A stretch of 64,000 nt of DNA from Halichondria panicea (GCF_963675165.1 NC_087377.1:9131122-9195121); one strand, 5' to 3'; shown: positions 23,499 to 34,813, counted from the first letter of the stretch. Numbers and translations: made by a program. Notes: generated by a model from the letters alone, not told the origin.

Positions 23499-23575
23499 CC
23501 TAGTTAAGTTCAACTTCTTGTCCTGTCTGTGGCAATGATACCGCTGTAATGTATAATTATATATACCGTTTGAAT

Positions 23576-23933
23576 TATGGCGCAATATTAGTGCCAAAAT
23601 TAGAGTATAATATACGTATTTGTATCTAGGGGGTACTCTTTTTGTCAACTGGTATAGAAAATAAACATTCAAGGGTACACTTTTTGTCAACTGGGGTATG
23701 GAAAATATATATTCAGGGGTCTTTTTGTCAACTGGTATAAAAACTGAATATATACACTTATCAGTTTAGGTCCAAAAAATAATTGTTTAGCTACTAAACT
23801 AACTACTCTCTTCTATATAATTTTAAATGTATATACCTGAACTGGAAAGAGTACCCTCAAATAAAAAGAGTACCCCCAAATAAAAAGAGTACCCCCAAAT
23901 AAATCCTAAGGTTAAAGTACATGTACTTTAACC
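23576..23933 (+). repeat. Left terminal inverted repeat of the HECT element
   Basis: 358 bp, inverted partner at 29670-30001 (332 bp). Differences are scattered substitutions and one missing 19-bp GAGTACCCCC unit at the right, so the arms have diverged only slightly. The last bases form the palindrome GGTTAAAGTACATGTACTTT. Confidence 0.85.
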
Positions 23934-24429
23934 TTTAGTGCACATGCGCAATAAGCTTCAACACGTGGCTCAGTCATAGACCAAAGATACTGTTATCTGT
24001 TAGTCTTCTGTTAGCAGTGTGATCGTGACATGGCTACTGGAAACCCAAACGGTTATCCATATAATACAGATGGAGTGGAAGCTACGAGAAACTTCTTGAG
24101 GCAGGCTCTTACAAGACTTCCTGAAAGAAGTGCAGGTGTGATTACGTTTATAGTATCATCATTTATATTACGAAGAGTTAGAGCTAGAGGGATTTAACTA
24201 TTGGTCTGTGACCATGCAATAACTAGTGTGTCAAAACTTGTGATGTTAAGAGGGGGGGGGGGGGTCTAAAAATTAATGTCGTAAGAGCTTTGGAAGTACC
24301 CCTAACCTTATAGAGCAAAAATAGTATGCAGCAGAATAAAACTCTCATAAGTGAGAGCATAATATAATCACTTTGGGAATTCACATGCTATGTTTTTGAT
24401 ATGCAGGAAGGGGTGTCCAGCGTCAGCAG

Positions 24430-24700
24430 ATGATGCAACCTGAAAGGAGTGGCCTGCAACCTCTCCAGTTGATGATGCAACCTGCTAATCAAGCACCGAG
24501 TGGTGTTCAACCTCTCCAGCAGATGATGCAACCTGCTAGTGGTGTTCAACCTCTCCAGCAGATGATGCAACCTGCTAATCAAGTGAGTGGTCTGCAACCT
24601 CTCCAGCAGATGATGCAACCTGCTAATCGTGGTGTGCAACCTCTCCAGCATCAGCAGATGATGCAACCTCGCTCGCAAATGCTTGGTCGTAACACTGCGC
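24430..24700 (+). repeat. Coding minisatellite MMQP..QPLQQ
   Basis: Five imperfect units of about 48-63 bp built on CAACCTCTCCAGCAGATGAT, encoding QPLQQMMQPA(N/S) repeats in exon 2 of the HECT gene. Low-complexity linker; no domain. Confidence 0.85.
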
Positions 24701-26977
24701 AAGTGCAACGGCCATCCTGGATGCAAAGAAAAGGAAAAGGGCCCAAAAAGTCGAAAAAAGTGAAACTTAGCCTTTGGGAGCACGAGTTCATCTGTTTAGC
24801 TAGTTGTGGCCAGTTGACTCCACCTTCGTCAATGGAGAAAATTGATCTAATCAGGGCAGGTCTAGGTCCGAAAAAGATACCATTCCTTGACTTTGGAGAG
24901 CCTTTCGAATTTCATGATGAAATCACCTGTGCATTTCCAAAGTTACGCAACGCTGGTGGCTACGAGTTACTACGCACCCAGCAACACAACAATCGAGAGC
25001 TATTTGTCATTAGCCCACCATCTGGCGGATACACTGCAGAGTATCTGCGTCGTATTGTTGGCCAGGCTAAAGTGTTTGTTAGGCCGATTCAGAAAGACCT
25101 GTCATTGGATCCACTAGTGGACAAAGATGACTTGGTATGCTATTTAGTTGTGTGACTTTTGTGTTATTGTTTACTGGGCATTGTTTATTGTAGGGAATAG
25201 CTCCTGTTGAAAAGTGTATGCACTGCGAGAAGTCAGTACCAATGCACCTGTTGAGAAGCCACATCAAAGCTTGTGTCAGGTAATTTATTAGATTGTGCGT
25301 TAAAACTGTACCAACAACTGTTGTGTATATAGGGATAACAAGTGCTCCCCACCTGAAGCAGGTGAGTGTTCGGAGTATTTACGAAGTGGGGTTACATTCC
25401 TTCTGAGATGGAGGAATTCCTAGAAGATGGTGGCTGCACACGGTCCCCTACTTCTCCAACTGCTCCCCCATTTTCTCCAATAACGCCATGCCAAGGGGTA
25501 ATTTGCTATTGTCTTGTTACATATACGATGTGACTGGCTTACTGTGACTGATGTGTGTTTTAGGCTATCTCAACTGCTACATCAAGTGTTGATTTGTTTG
25601 AAAGTGATGTGTCAGAAGCAATTTCGAGAAGCCTTCAAGATGCTGTAGAAGGGTATGTGTTAGACGTGATTTTTTGGCATATTTATGTACAATATAATTA
25701 TTGTGTGTAGCGTGGAGGAAGAAGTTGACACACTGCAGGATGTAGTGGTGATGTTGCAGCAAAAAAATGGTATCAAGCTTCCGAGTACTGATGAGGAGTG
25801 GGATATGACCCCTCGTTGTAGCTTAGATGTAAGGAGGAGTCATGTGGTTGTTGATGGTGTGAGAGCAGCTGAAAAGAAGCGATTCAATTCTTCTAACCTA
25901 CTTCGGGTATGTTGTTGCAGTACAAGTATATAGTGTAGATACTTGGGTTGGTGTTGAACATTAACATTTCTATAATACTTTCACAGGTTCACTTTGTTGG
26001 TGAAGAGGGTGTTGATACCGGTGGTCCTTCTAGAGAATTCTGGCGTCTGTTTGCCAGTGGTGTTTCTTCTTCTTACTGTGTGTCCAATGATAGCGGTGAA
26101 TGTTTCCTAGACAAGAATGTACCAGCTCTGCAGGTTAGTCCTCGTAGCACTGTGCCTATGATTATAGTTAAATTGAGGCGGGTGTCATGTGTCCACTATG
26201 TTAGTCATACAATTTTATGTTTATGTTGTCTTTTTTTATAGCGGGGTGACTTTAAAGCTATTGGAATGTTGATTGCCATGTGTATTGTGCAAGGTGGTTC
26301 GGGCTTACTAGTACTGCACCCTTCCGTCTACAATTATATTGCTACCGGTCAGTATATTGGACAAGTGGTTAATGACAAGGAAGTTGCAGATTCAGAAGTT
26401 CGGGTTTTGCTAGAGCAGGTAAGGTTGTATATTTATAGTAAGTAAGTACAAGCACTTTTATCTTTAGATTGAGAAAGCAGACAAAGACGAAGACCTTACA
26501 TTTCTATTTGATGACGACAATCCAGACAAGGCTAACGATTCCCTTGTGTGTGAAACTGGATTCCGTAAGGCATTATGTTTGCTGACTGTTAACGATAAAG
26601 ACCACTTGAAGAAAACCTTACGGGACTATCACACTCTCATTAAGACGAAGGCAGAAATGGATCAGCTGTGTGAGGGTTTACAAAACCAGAGTGTTCTGGA
26701 AACAATAATAAAGTACTCTTTTTTGATGAAACCTCTGTTTGTTGCTGAGGCTACTGTTCTCAACAAAGGTATATAAATATAATAGTGTATTTAATTATAT
26801 AGATATCTGTAGCGGGGTGTAATTGTACACCCGTGTACACATCATTAATTGCCTTGTACACATACATAATTTAAGTGTACATTGCTTAATTTCTGTTTTC
26901 TCCTTTAATTGTAGTGTATTTTAAGTCACTTCTGAAGGCCAACTTTTCTTCTGAAACCAATCCTCGAAGGGCTAAAG

Positions 26978-27011
26978 AAGAGGCTACGTACATGAAGAGG
27001 CTACGTACATG
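26978..27011 (+). repeat. 17-bp perfect tandem duplication that breaks the HECT ORF
   Basis: AAGAGGCTACGTACATG occurs twice back to back (26978-26994, 26995-27011). With a single copy the frame runs from KEEATYM into FLLDFIEECE and on through the next splice junction; with two copies it stops at TAG within a few codons. Confidence 0.9.
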
Positions 27012-27416
27012 TTTCTACTAGACTTCATTGAGGAATGTGAAGGTAATTATAATTAATTTATTTTTGTAAGTGACTTATACATTCAACAATACACATTTAA
27101 TTAAGTGGATATTGTTCAAAGGTTGTAGGTTACGGCGGCAATCTTTTTTCCCTTAATTGCAGATCGAGACGTTATTACAGAAAATGGAGAGGTGGTAACT
27201 GTCGAAGACATTCTCATTTTCTTTACAGGAGCGTCAAAAGAGCCTCCTCTTGGATTCCCCACACGACCTGTGCTGACTTTCATTGAAGGACAGCTGGCAA
27301 CAGCCAGCACATGTGACCTTCGTATAAGGATTCCCTTCAAGCATGACAATTATGAACAGTTCAAGCAGTGTTTTGTACTCTCCCTAAAAGGAAACGATGG
27401 CCTTGGCATCCTTTGA

Positions 27417-28049
27417 ACTGAACAGTGACTTTTCATTTTTTGACTCATTTAACCAACCCGTTACTCACTACTTTGCTCAACTGCTAGTGTTCACATCACA
27501 CTCATTTCTCATTAACCGGCCGTTAACTGAATATAATTATGTGCAATTGTCATAAAATTAAAGAGGATGTCAATTAATGGTTATGGAAGCTCACCCCCAC
27601 TCGGTTATAAGTGTAATAATCATAATAAATTATTGTCAGTTTCATACACACAAAGTCACACAACAAATTAATATCTATCTCTAACTAATATGGCTGTACA
27701 CATATTGAATTGTTCTTGCATACACATCTAACCCATACTCAGAACTTAGCTGAACAGGATCAATTTGTATACACAGCTGTTCATAATCGTCACTGGTAAG
27801 AGGTACTCAGGTATATTAAGGACTGGGACCTTCAATTATTGCTGAATCAGCTAAAACGCAGCCACGCCCACGATTTTTAATATGTTTTGTGTGTAAAAAT
27901 TCTGGATAGCTACTTGTCTTTTTTAGTTCTAAAAACGGTGTTCTAAACCTTCCTTTTAGCTCTTAATTCTTAGTGTAGTAGGTAGTTCAAAGGCTTAAGC
28001 AGACACATCCGCTGGGAGAGAGCATCATGTTCTATTTAGAGTAAGTTAT
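27417..28049. other. Spacer between HECT gene and Merlin element
   Basis: AT-rich, within the HECT element. No gene or further repeat recognised. Confidence 0.45.
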
Positions 28050-28202
28050 TGGATCAGGTGTCATATACGGCACCTCGCTAATTAGATTAATAAACGTGTG
28101 GGCGGGAGTGGGCGGGACACAGGAAGCCATGTGCTTGCTTTGACAGGAAGCCATGTGCTTGCTGCAAGTTTACCGCGAAATTGAAGAAGTAGAATACAAA
28201 TT

Positions 28203-29447
28203 ATGTTTTTTTTTGGTGATAGGACCAGTGTTGTTTGGTGGAGTGGCAGGTACATCCAGTATTTAAGACAGAGACACTTGCTGGCATCTACCTGTGATTG
28301 CTCAAGGTATAACCAACCATGAGTTGACTGATAAATAATTAGAAATAATAAAAATCAAGTATTAATTATACACAATGTAGCAGCAACTGATAAATAATAA
28401 TAAAATAAGCAATGTAGCAGCAACTGTTAATAAAAATTAATAAGCAATGTAGCAGCAACAAATTATATACAACCATTCACAATAGGTGTAACATCCCAAT
28501 GTCCGAAAAACCACGACGTGATGTGTCTGATCAAGTTAGTTGGTGGTGCAGGCAATGCAAAACAAGAAAATCAATAAGACACGGAAGTTTTTTTTCCAAA
28601 TCAAAACTAACTCTACAAAAGTGGCTGATGATAATTCACTTATGGGCGTGGGAGTTCCCTGTAACTAGTACCGACCAGCTGGCAGAAGTAGAGAAAAAAA
28701 CTGCGATCGATGTATACCAGTGGTTGAGGGAAGTTTGTTCCGCCAAGCTTGTCAACACACTGTGTATTCTGGGTGGGCCTGGTATAACAGTGCAGATCGA
28801 TGAATCTCTATTCCGACACAAACCAAAGGTGAATTAATATATAAATTATACATTAGTGTACGTTTGTGCTGTACACATACAAACAGCATCACAGGGGAAG
28901 AGCTACAATGCAAGAGATATGGGTGTTTGGTTTGGTAGATACATCGGTAACACCAGCTCTAGGATACATGGAGATTGTGAATGACCGAAGAGCTGTCACT
29001 CTATTGCCTATCATCCAGGCTCATGTAGCTCCTGGAACAACCATTCACTCAGACCAGTGGGCAGCGTACAACAACATGCTTTCTCTTCCCAATGTCAGCA
29101 GTTATTCTGCTGTAAACCACTCACTGCATTTTGTCGACCCCATAACTGGAACACATACCCAGAATGTGGAATCCTACTGGAACCGTGTCAAAACAAAATT
29201 CAAGAGGATGAAAGGATGTGACGGTCATCAACTTCCAAGCTATTTGGATGAATTTATGTGGAGGGAAAGATTTACCACTAGCCACAAGGATGCCTTCAAC
29301 TCCATTCTTGGGGACTGTGTGAGAGTGAGAATGGCACTGAGTTCTTACATCTCTACCATTATTCAACATTATTTAACCAGGATTTTAGTCAGCCATTGGT
29401 ATTATTTAACACTATATAGTCAACCATTGGTATTATTATTTTACTGA
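28203..29447 (+). CDS. Merlin transposase, ISXO2/IS1595-type DDE, apparently intact
   Basis: Exons 28203-28306, 28486-28828, 28887-29447; phases agree and no stop interrupts, giving about 335 residues. N-terminal RQRHLLASTCDCSR joins CNIPMSEKPR and WWCRQC, a zinc ribbon-like set of Cys. It is followed by SIRHGSFFSKSKLTLQKWL, typical of IS1595-type proteins. Catalytic candidates: D in VQIDESLFRHKPK, D in TTIHSDQWAAY, E in HTQNVESYWNRVK with KTKFKRMKG after it. Start chosen at the first in-frame ATG, which is followed by a nine-T run. Intron 1 carries a short tandem repeat. Confidence 0.8.
28370..28465 (+). repeat. Tandem repeat in Merlin intron 1
   Basis: Three imperfect units around AATAAGCAATGTAGCAGCAA, 36-46 bp apart. 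Non-coding. Confidence 0.7.
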
Positions 29448-29669
29448 CTCACTCAGTCACTGTTTTTGGTTATGTAGCCAGATCTTTTCTAACTCTTTGC
29501 TGTGTACATTGATTTTGTGTTGCTAAGGACTTGCACATGACTTCCTGTGTCTCGCCCACTCCCGCCCACACGTTTATGAATCTAATTAGCGAGGTGCCGT
29601 ATATGACACCTGATCCAGTACGGATACACTCAAACTCTAAGCCTGCGCTTTAAATAGAAATACAAGCGA

Positions 29670-30001
29670 GGTTAAAGTACGTGTACTTTAACCTTAGGAT
29701 TTATTTGGGGGTACTCTTTTTATTTGAGGGTACTCTTTCCAGTTCATGTACGTTTAAAATTATATAGAAGAGTAGTTAGTTTAGTAGCTAAACAATTATT
29801 TTTTGGACCTAAAACTGATAAGTGTATATATTCAGTTTTTATACCAGTTGACAAAAAGACCCCTGAATATATATTTTCCATACCCAGTTGACAAAAAGTG
29901 TACCCCTGAATGTTTATTTTCTATACCAGTTGACAAAAAGAGTACCCCCTAGATAAAAATACGTATATACTCTAATTTTTTGGCACTAATATTGCGCCAT
30001 A
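29670..30001 (-). repeat. Right terminal inverted repeat of the HECT element
   Basis: Inverted partner of 23576-23933, ending ...GGCACTAATATTGCGCCATA directly before the duplicated TTTGAAT. Confidence 0.85.
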
Positions 30002-30008
30002 TTTGAAT

Positions 30009-33000
30009 AACATGATCATGGAAACTAATGGGACAAACGTAACTATGAACATCACGATGAAAATATTTTCTGGGATGGTTCAAGTATGTCTACACGAATG
30101 ACTTAAATAGTCATTTTTCCTCAGGGAATATCTCAACTTGTTGACCCCAGTCGTATGATTGGATACAGTCGGGCGGGTATGGTTTGTACACCTAACACGG
30201 AGTTCACTAATGACTCATTTGAAGTCACTCTTCCTGTCGACGCTGACTTTGGAGAAATATTTACGATGTGTGTGCAACTAACCGTTGGGGACTGTATGGA
30301 AATGGCATCGAGAAATTTTATAAGTAAGTCTGTCATTCTAACTCACATTTTAACTTGTTACGCATGTTGTGTTTCCACCCCAGTTCCCGGTCAAAACATC
30401 ACTTTACAGAATGGAGGAATAGTGTTGGATACTAGCTTCACTGCCATCGTGAACCTACCATTAACTGAGTATCGACCAGACCAGCTACAAATTATCATCT
30501 CTTTAACCCCAATGACACTGCACCAGTGGTAGCCGACTGCCCTGCTAGCTACCAGTACACTGTGATGTTCTCAGGTCTTTAACTTATGCCTCCATGGTAC
30601 TAGTTACACCTACACAGTTCGTGTTGTGCGTCGCAGTGACATGACAGATGTAGTGGAACCTTTTGTGGCAGATTTCTTAATTGCAGCTCTCCGTAAGTTG
30701 ACGAGTGGCCAATCTTAAGTAGAATTCCTAAATAAAACTGAACTCCTACAGTAATTATAATTGTTGCCTTGGGCAGGTAAAACGTTTTGTAGAGAACTGT
30801 TACTGATAATATATTTTCCTGATATTTAACTCTGCATGCTCTTTGATTCCACTTATCATTCTTATAGCAACAATGGCCCAACACTCTCCCTCCAACGACG
30901 TCCCCTACCACCAGTGAGCAAACAACCTCATCACCAGGGACGCCTTCAACACAGGGCGGAGGATGTACCAGAGGTTGTATAGCTGGAATCATCGTTGGTT
31001 TTTTATTTGTTCTAGTATTAGTTGTGGTCATCATTGTCGTTGTTCTGTGCTACTGGAACAAGACAAGAAGTAAGTGATTTTTTCTCACACTTAAAATATG
31101 TCTTAGCTGTGAGCCAATCCCTACTGGTTATCAACTAAAACTCCCAGAAGGACATGAGATTCGAGACTATCAACAGGAGCTTGCTGAGCCTGGGATTAGG
31201 GGTGAGAATTACCTCTTTGTAGCTCCAACTGGTAGCGGGAAAACACTTGTAACAGCTATTATTATTGCGGAGCACTGAAAAGGTACAAGCATCGTGTGAT
31301 ATCGCTAAAGTGGTTTTCTTGGTCCACACAAGCCATTCATCAATGTGCAAGTCTACAATCGTATGTCCAAGGGGCTAAGGTAGAATGCATTGGGGGGACA
31401 GTATCGGCATAATAAAGGATGCACTTATCCAATGTGAAATTGTGGTTTGTATGACCAGGAAATTTCTCGATGAGCTAAGTCATGACATGGTCAGATTAGC
31501 TTTACCGTTATACAGAAGCTCAAGCCGACAAAACCAAGTCGTAATGGATGAGTGTCACCATGCACGGAAGTCATCTTTACAAGCACAGCTTATGTTCCAC
31601 TACATTCGTTGCAAGCTCGAAGATTCTTCAGCAGAGTTGCCTCAAATTGTTGGTCTTACAGCTTCACCTGGTGCAGGTGATAATCCAAACTTGGACACGG
31701 CAAAAACAGTTCTGCCTCAACTGGAATAGTCACTGTTCAACAGAATGCGGCCGATTTGGAACAGAACCAACACTTGGCCTAAAAATTGTTTCGAATCGAA
31801 GTCAAAGCGAAACATTTGTGTGCTTGATCAAAGAAGAAATGGTTAAACTTAGGTAACATACACCTTTAAAGACTTCATCTCCTAAATGGTCTCAGAAATA
31901 CGAAACTATCGCTTGTGAAGCCAAGCAGCCACTAGAACTTATAGCAATAATCCAATGTTCAGGGATAAGATTTCTACCCTCAGACTACTGGTTTGCTATT
32001 GCCAAGCTCTGAAAATCTATATGGACTTAAGACAAGAAGATGCCATCAAGGTTCTAGAAGATTTCAAGGACCTACCCGATGAGGACCACAATTCAACAAA
32101 TCATGTGCAAACATTTAAGATAGGCTGGTCTCCACACCCTGACATCTCATCTGAATACACTCCAGCCTGTAGAGAATCCACTCCTACAAAGAGCTAAAGA
32201 ATGCATCAATGAGCAATTTCGAAACAACCCGAAATCACGTGGAGTATATTCTTTGTACATAAAAAACGTCATGCTTATGCTGTTTGCGAATGGCTGCGGA
32301 GCCTCCAATATAATTTTTTGAAGCCAATAGTCATTACAGGACAGGGTAGCAATGGAATGACACATGCAAGCTGATCAACACGTTGCCATGGAAATTTTCT
32401 GGAGTGGAGATAGCAACATCTTAGTGGCAACTTCAGGTGCTGAAGGACTAGACGTTCACGATACTAATTTAAGAGGGGTCAAAAAAGACACTGCGCGGCT
32501 AATAAACGGACGCCTCGTTACGCTGCGCCCCTGAATATTAACACTAGAGATGCTTGATAACTGTATTGTCATAAATAGCAATAATGCTTTGCCGTACGCA
32601 ATTTTTACATTATATACCTATTATAAGTGTGTTTACACCCCCTACAGTACCAATAATGGGGAAGAGGTGGATCCCATGGCCAACATACCGGAATACCCGC
32701 CCACACCTGGATCCGACAAGGTGAATGAGTTACCGTATAGCAGGTATAAGTTATTTTGAGGGTATAAATTGTCGCAGTTTTCTCTGATTAGCATGTACCA
32801 TGGACATTTATAACCACGAATATCAATATCGCATGCATGCAGCAATCAAAAGTTGCTAGTCCACGAAATCCTTTCTAACGGTCTTTCCGCGAAAGTATAT
32901 CCCCTCTAAATCTGAATAAAATAAAAGGTATCTGAAGCTTTTTTATCTCATCCCATTCGTTATCCTGTACACATACTAATTGCAAAGTCTACTTTAATAC

Positions 33001-33375
33001 TTGTGCGGTATAATACAGATGTCTTATGAGAACCGTTTCAATTTTCAATATAATTATTGTCGTTTTTATTGTAATGTTGCTAGCTATAGGACCCTGTGCA
33101 TGTCAACCATGTACAAGCCTCATAAATGAATCACCCAAAACCGTGATGGCACTCAGTCTTTGAGAATTTATTTTGTTATTTTTACCTCCATGCATCAGTT
33201 GGGTCCAGTGTACGAAGATCCTGATGCCTTTAAAGTAGACCCCCACACTCAGGACAATCTTGCCTATGGTCATGTTCAACAGTCAGCTCAATTGAAGGGA
33301 CCGATATACGAGGACATTAAACCAGACCCCTACACCCACGGGAACGTTGCTTATGGACGTGTGCAATTCAATTAA
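30009..33375 (+). pseudogene. Receptor 3' half: ectodomain end, stalk, TM, ITIM-like tail; decayed
   Basis: Exon pieces: about 30009-30088 (NGTNVTMNITM), 30125-30323 (MVCTPNTEFTN, FTMCVQLTVGDC), 30384 to about 30690, 30868-31069, 32648-32742 and 33199-33375. The third piece changes frame twice (near 30500 and 30575), although recognisable ectodomain sequence such as GTSYTYTVRVVRRSD continues. 30868-31069 encodes a Pro/Ser/Thr stalk and a transmembrane segment (AGIIVGFLFVLVLVVVIIVV) then CYWNKTR. The tail exons give EYPPTPGSDKVNELPY, GPVYEDPD, NLAYGHVQ, GPIYEDIK and VAYGRVQFN before the stop. LAYGHV and VAYGRV fit the ITIM pattern and YEDI is YEEI-like. Probably once continuous with the FN3 gene at 7317-10191 (same strand, inference). 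The helicase relic sits between the TM and tail exons. Confidence 0.6.
31105..32520 (+). pseudogene. RIG-I-like (RLR) helicase relic
   Basis: Uninterrupted by introns but with many stops and frame changes. Recognisable in order: a start typical of RLR helicases (LPEGHEIRDYQQELAEPGI), Walker A (APTGSGKT), Walker B DECHH (VVMDECHHARKS), motif III region (VGLTASPGAGDNPNLDTA), the helical insert (LRQEDAIKVLEDF), and a motif V-like end (NILVATSGAEGLDVHDTNL). No CARD or C-terminal RNA-binding domain is visible, and the QARGR motif VI is absent. The DECHH box and insert separate it from other DExD/H helicases. Lack of introns suggests a retrocopy, inserted within the intron between the receptor's TM and tail exons. 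Confidence 0.75.
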
Positions 33376-34204
33376 TTTTAAAACAGTGAGTCTATATCAA
33401 TCATTACTTCTGATAACTTTTATTTCTTGTTCACACGTTTTTAGTAGTCTGTACAATTCATGGATTCTCACTTTGCATGTTTCAAGTGTGTGGAGAGCTC
33501 GGAAGCTCGAGTAATGATTTTTGCTATAATAATTAATAAATCCACTGCGATTTGATCGTTAAGTATAGGTAATTTTCGTGGTTGAGCAATAGTCAGTTCG
33601 TGGATCTATATATTTTCTGCTTGGTAAAGGTAAAGGTATAGTCAAGTCGCTTCATTCGTGGTCCAGTGTTTAACCACGAATATTTTTCCCCCCGGCTATA
33701 CCCGGCGGTATAATACCATAATAATTATACATATGTCAAAACTACTGTATACATTTAGGAATGAAAACATGTTAATAAAAATATATACACGTACACTAAA
33801 CAATTACGAACATGCAAGTACCGTATATGCTCGATCAGAGGCCGCACACTTGCATAAAGGTCGCTCTCAAATACATGTACACTGTTGTAGTGTACTGTTG
33901 TGTACTGAAGTGCATGCTGGTGCTCAATAGGAGCATCTAGCAATGTAGATCTTTACCCTTTACAATTTACAATAACTTACTTTTGACTATGAATGATCTT
34001 TACCTGATAATTATTTCTGGTAGAGTCAACCCAACCCTAGCCTCGATTCAAAGCCGATTAAAATACGGCCTGGTACCTATTGCAAGGGTGATATAGTGCG
34101 CATGCTCTTCAAATTACTCGAGTAATCGTACTATGAACGTAAAACCTTAGTAAATTAGACTGTAAATTAGTTCGTTTACTAAGAATAATATTATGTTCCG
34201 TTAT
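33376..34204. other. Intergenic with MITE A copy
   Basis: No gene seen. Contains MITE family A copy 3 (33556-33725) and, near 34042-34075, a fragment related to the foldback family of 6728 and 57863. Confidence 0.45.
33556..33725. repeat. MITE family A, copy 3
   Basis: TAGGTAATTTTCGTGGTTGA at the left, AACCACGAATATTTTTCCCC at the right, with AAAGGTAAAGGTA and GTCGCTTCATTCGTGG inside as in 3866-4080. Confidence 0.7.
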
Positions 34205-34813
34205 ACGCCCTTGGCGTATACAGAGAAGAGGGCATGCAACTCGCCCAATTCTCAGAATCATCCGACTTCGTATTGAGCTATTTTTAGAACTGCCCACAAA
34301 ACGCCCACGCGTAATCTTTGACCGCACAAGGTAAATCAAAGTCTTTTTTATATCTGTGCTAGCTAGCTAGCTCGATTGCAGCATAGTAAAACTAGTTCTC
34401 AGCAGCAGTATGGCTCGTACTAGCAGTGTCAAAGGCAAACCATCCAACAGTTGCAACTCCAAGAAGATGAAACCTAGGTACAATAAACCTGTCTTCCTGA
34501 GTCTCTGGTACTTCTTAACAATGCGCTCAGCACTTAACTTCCCGCTCAAAGGGGTTGTCTTGGACCTGGTTGGACTAGGACTGGTCATGACACTTCTCTA
34601 AAATAATACTCCACTGTTAGCTAGCTAGCTAGCAAAGGCTAGGCAGCTCTGATGTACACGCCCATAATTATAACTCCGTAAACAACACCGCCCACTTGTT
34701 CACGTCCGTATACTGGATTCTATTTTTAGCATATCCGGTCTCTGATACGAAGTCGGATGAGTACATAGGGTACATAGTGAGTTGCATGCCCTCTTCTCTG
34801 TATACGCCCTTGG
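34205..34813. mobile_element. MITE with GCGTATACAGAGAAGAGG ends
   Basis: GCGTATACAGAGAAGAGGGC at 34213 onward is inverted at 34776-34806; arms extend through CATGCAACTC and, more loosely, ATCCGACTTCGTAT. Same family as 15273-15696. Non-coding interior. Confidence 0.7.

Larger units (their letters stand above)
15907..23550. mobile_element. Mutator-type MITE copy split by the Academ-like insertion
   Basis: 15907-16179 starts TAGACTGGAAACCACGCCCC and is collinear with the reverse complement of the intact element at 46447-47170 up to CACCTGGATGTA..CCTA. The match resumes at 23499 (CCTA, then CTTCTTGTCCTGTCTGTGG, GATACCGCTGTAAT) and stops near 23550. The intact copy reads straight across this point, so the 7.3-kb intervening DNA is an insertion. 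The right third of the MITE is missing beyond 23550. Confidence 0.75.
24030..27416 (+). pseudogene. HECT-type E3 ubiquitin ligase-like gene, broken by a 17-bp duplication
   Basis: Exons by eye: 24030-24135, 24407-25134, 25194-25279, from 25333, 25564-25652, 25711-25906, 25987-26133, 26242-26418, 26468-26768, 26915-27042, 27163-27416. The N-terminal region has a Q/M/P-rich tandem repeat; exon 3 is a C-x2-C...H-x4-C finger (KCMHCEKSVPMHLLRSHIKAC) resembling UBZ/Rad18-type ubiquitin-binding fingers. The HECT domain starts at RRSHVVVDGV, then FVGEEGVDTGGPSREFW, and ends with FFTGASKEPPLGF and TASTCDLRIRIP, where Cys sits at the catalytic position. It is most like G2E3-type short HECT proteins. 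In exon 10 a perfect 17-bp tandem duplication shifts the frame and creates an early stop, removing the catalytic C-lobe. The frame around 25362-25500 is also uncertain. Confidence 0.75.
28050..29617 (+). mobile_element. Merlin (IS1016/IS1595-like) transposon nested in the HECT element
   Basis: Left end TGGATCAGGTGTCATATACG, right end the same sequence inverted; arms continue through CGGCACCTCGCTAATTAGAT to about 85 bp (GTGGGCGGGAGTGGGCG shared). It holds one intact three-exon transposase gene (28203-29447). I could not find a clean 8-9 bp target duplication: the flanks GTAAGTTAT and GTACGGATA differ. Confidence 0.8.
23576..30001 (+). mobile_element. 6.4-kb long-TIR element carrying a HECT E3 gene, TSD TTTGAAT
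   Basis: Left arm 23576-23933 and right arm 29670-30001 are near-identical inverted repeats beginning TATGGCGCAATATTAGTGCC. TTTGAAT flanks the element exactly (23569-23575, 30002-30008). The arms contain three TTGTCAACTGG-type motifs, 19-bp AAATAAAAAGAGTACCCCC units (one fewer at the right) and an inner palindrome GGTTAAAGTAC.GTACTTTAACC. The interior encodes a multi-exon HECT ligase gene (24030-27416) and, nested, a Merlin element with its own TIRs. No other transposase is visible, so either the HECT gene is captured cargo of a non-autonomous element or this is an element type I do not know. The insertion lies beside or within the receptor exons at 30009. Confidence 0.8.

Noticed and set aside
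24388-24783. Minus-strand LHHLLERL repeat ORF
   Set aside because: Antisense of the QPLQQMMQP minisatellite.
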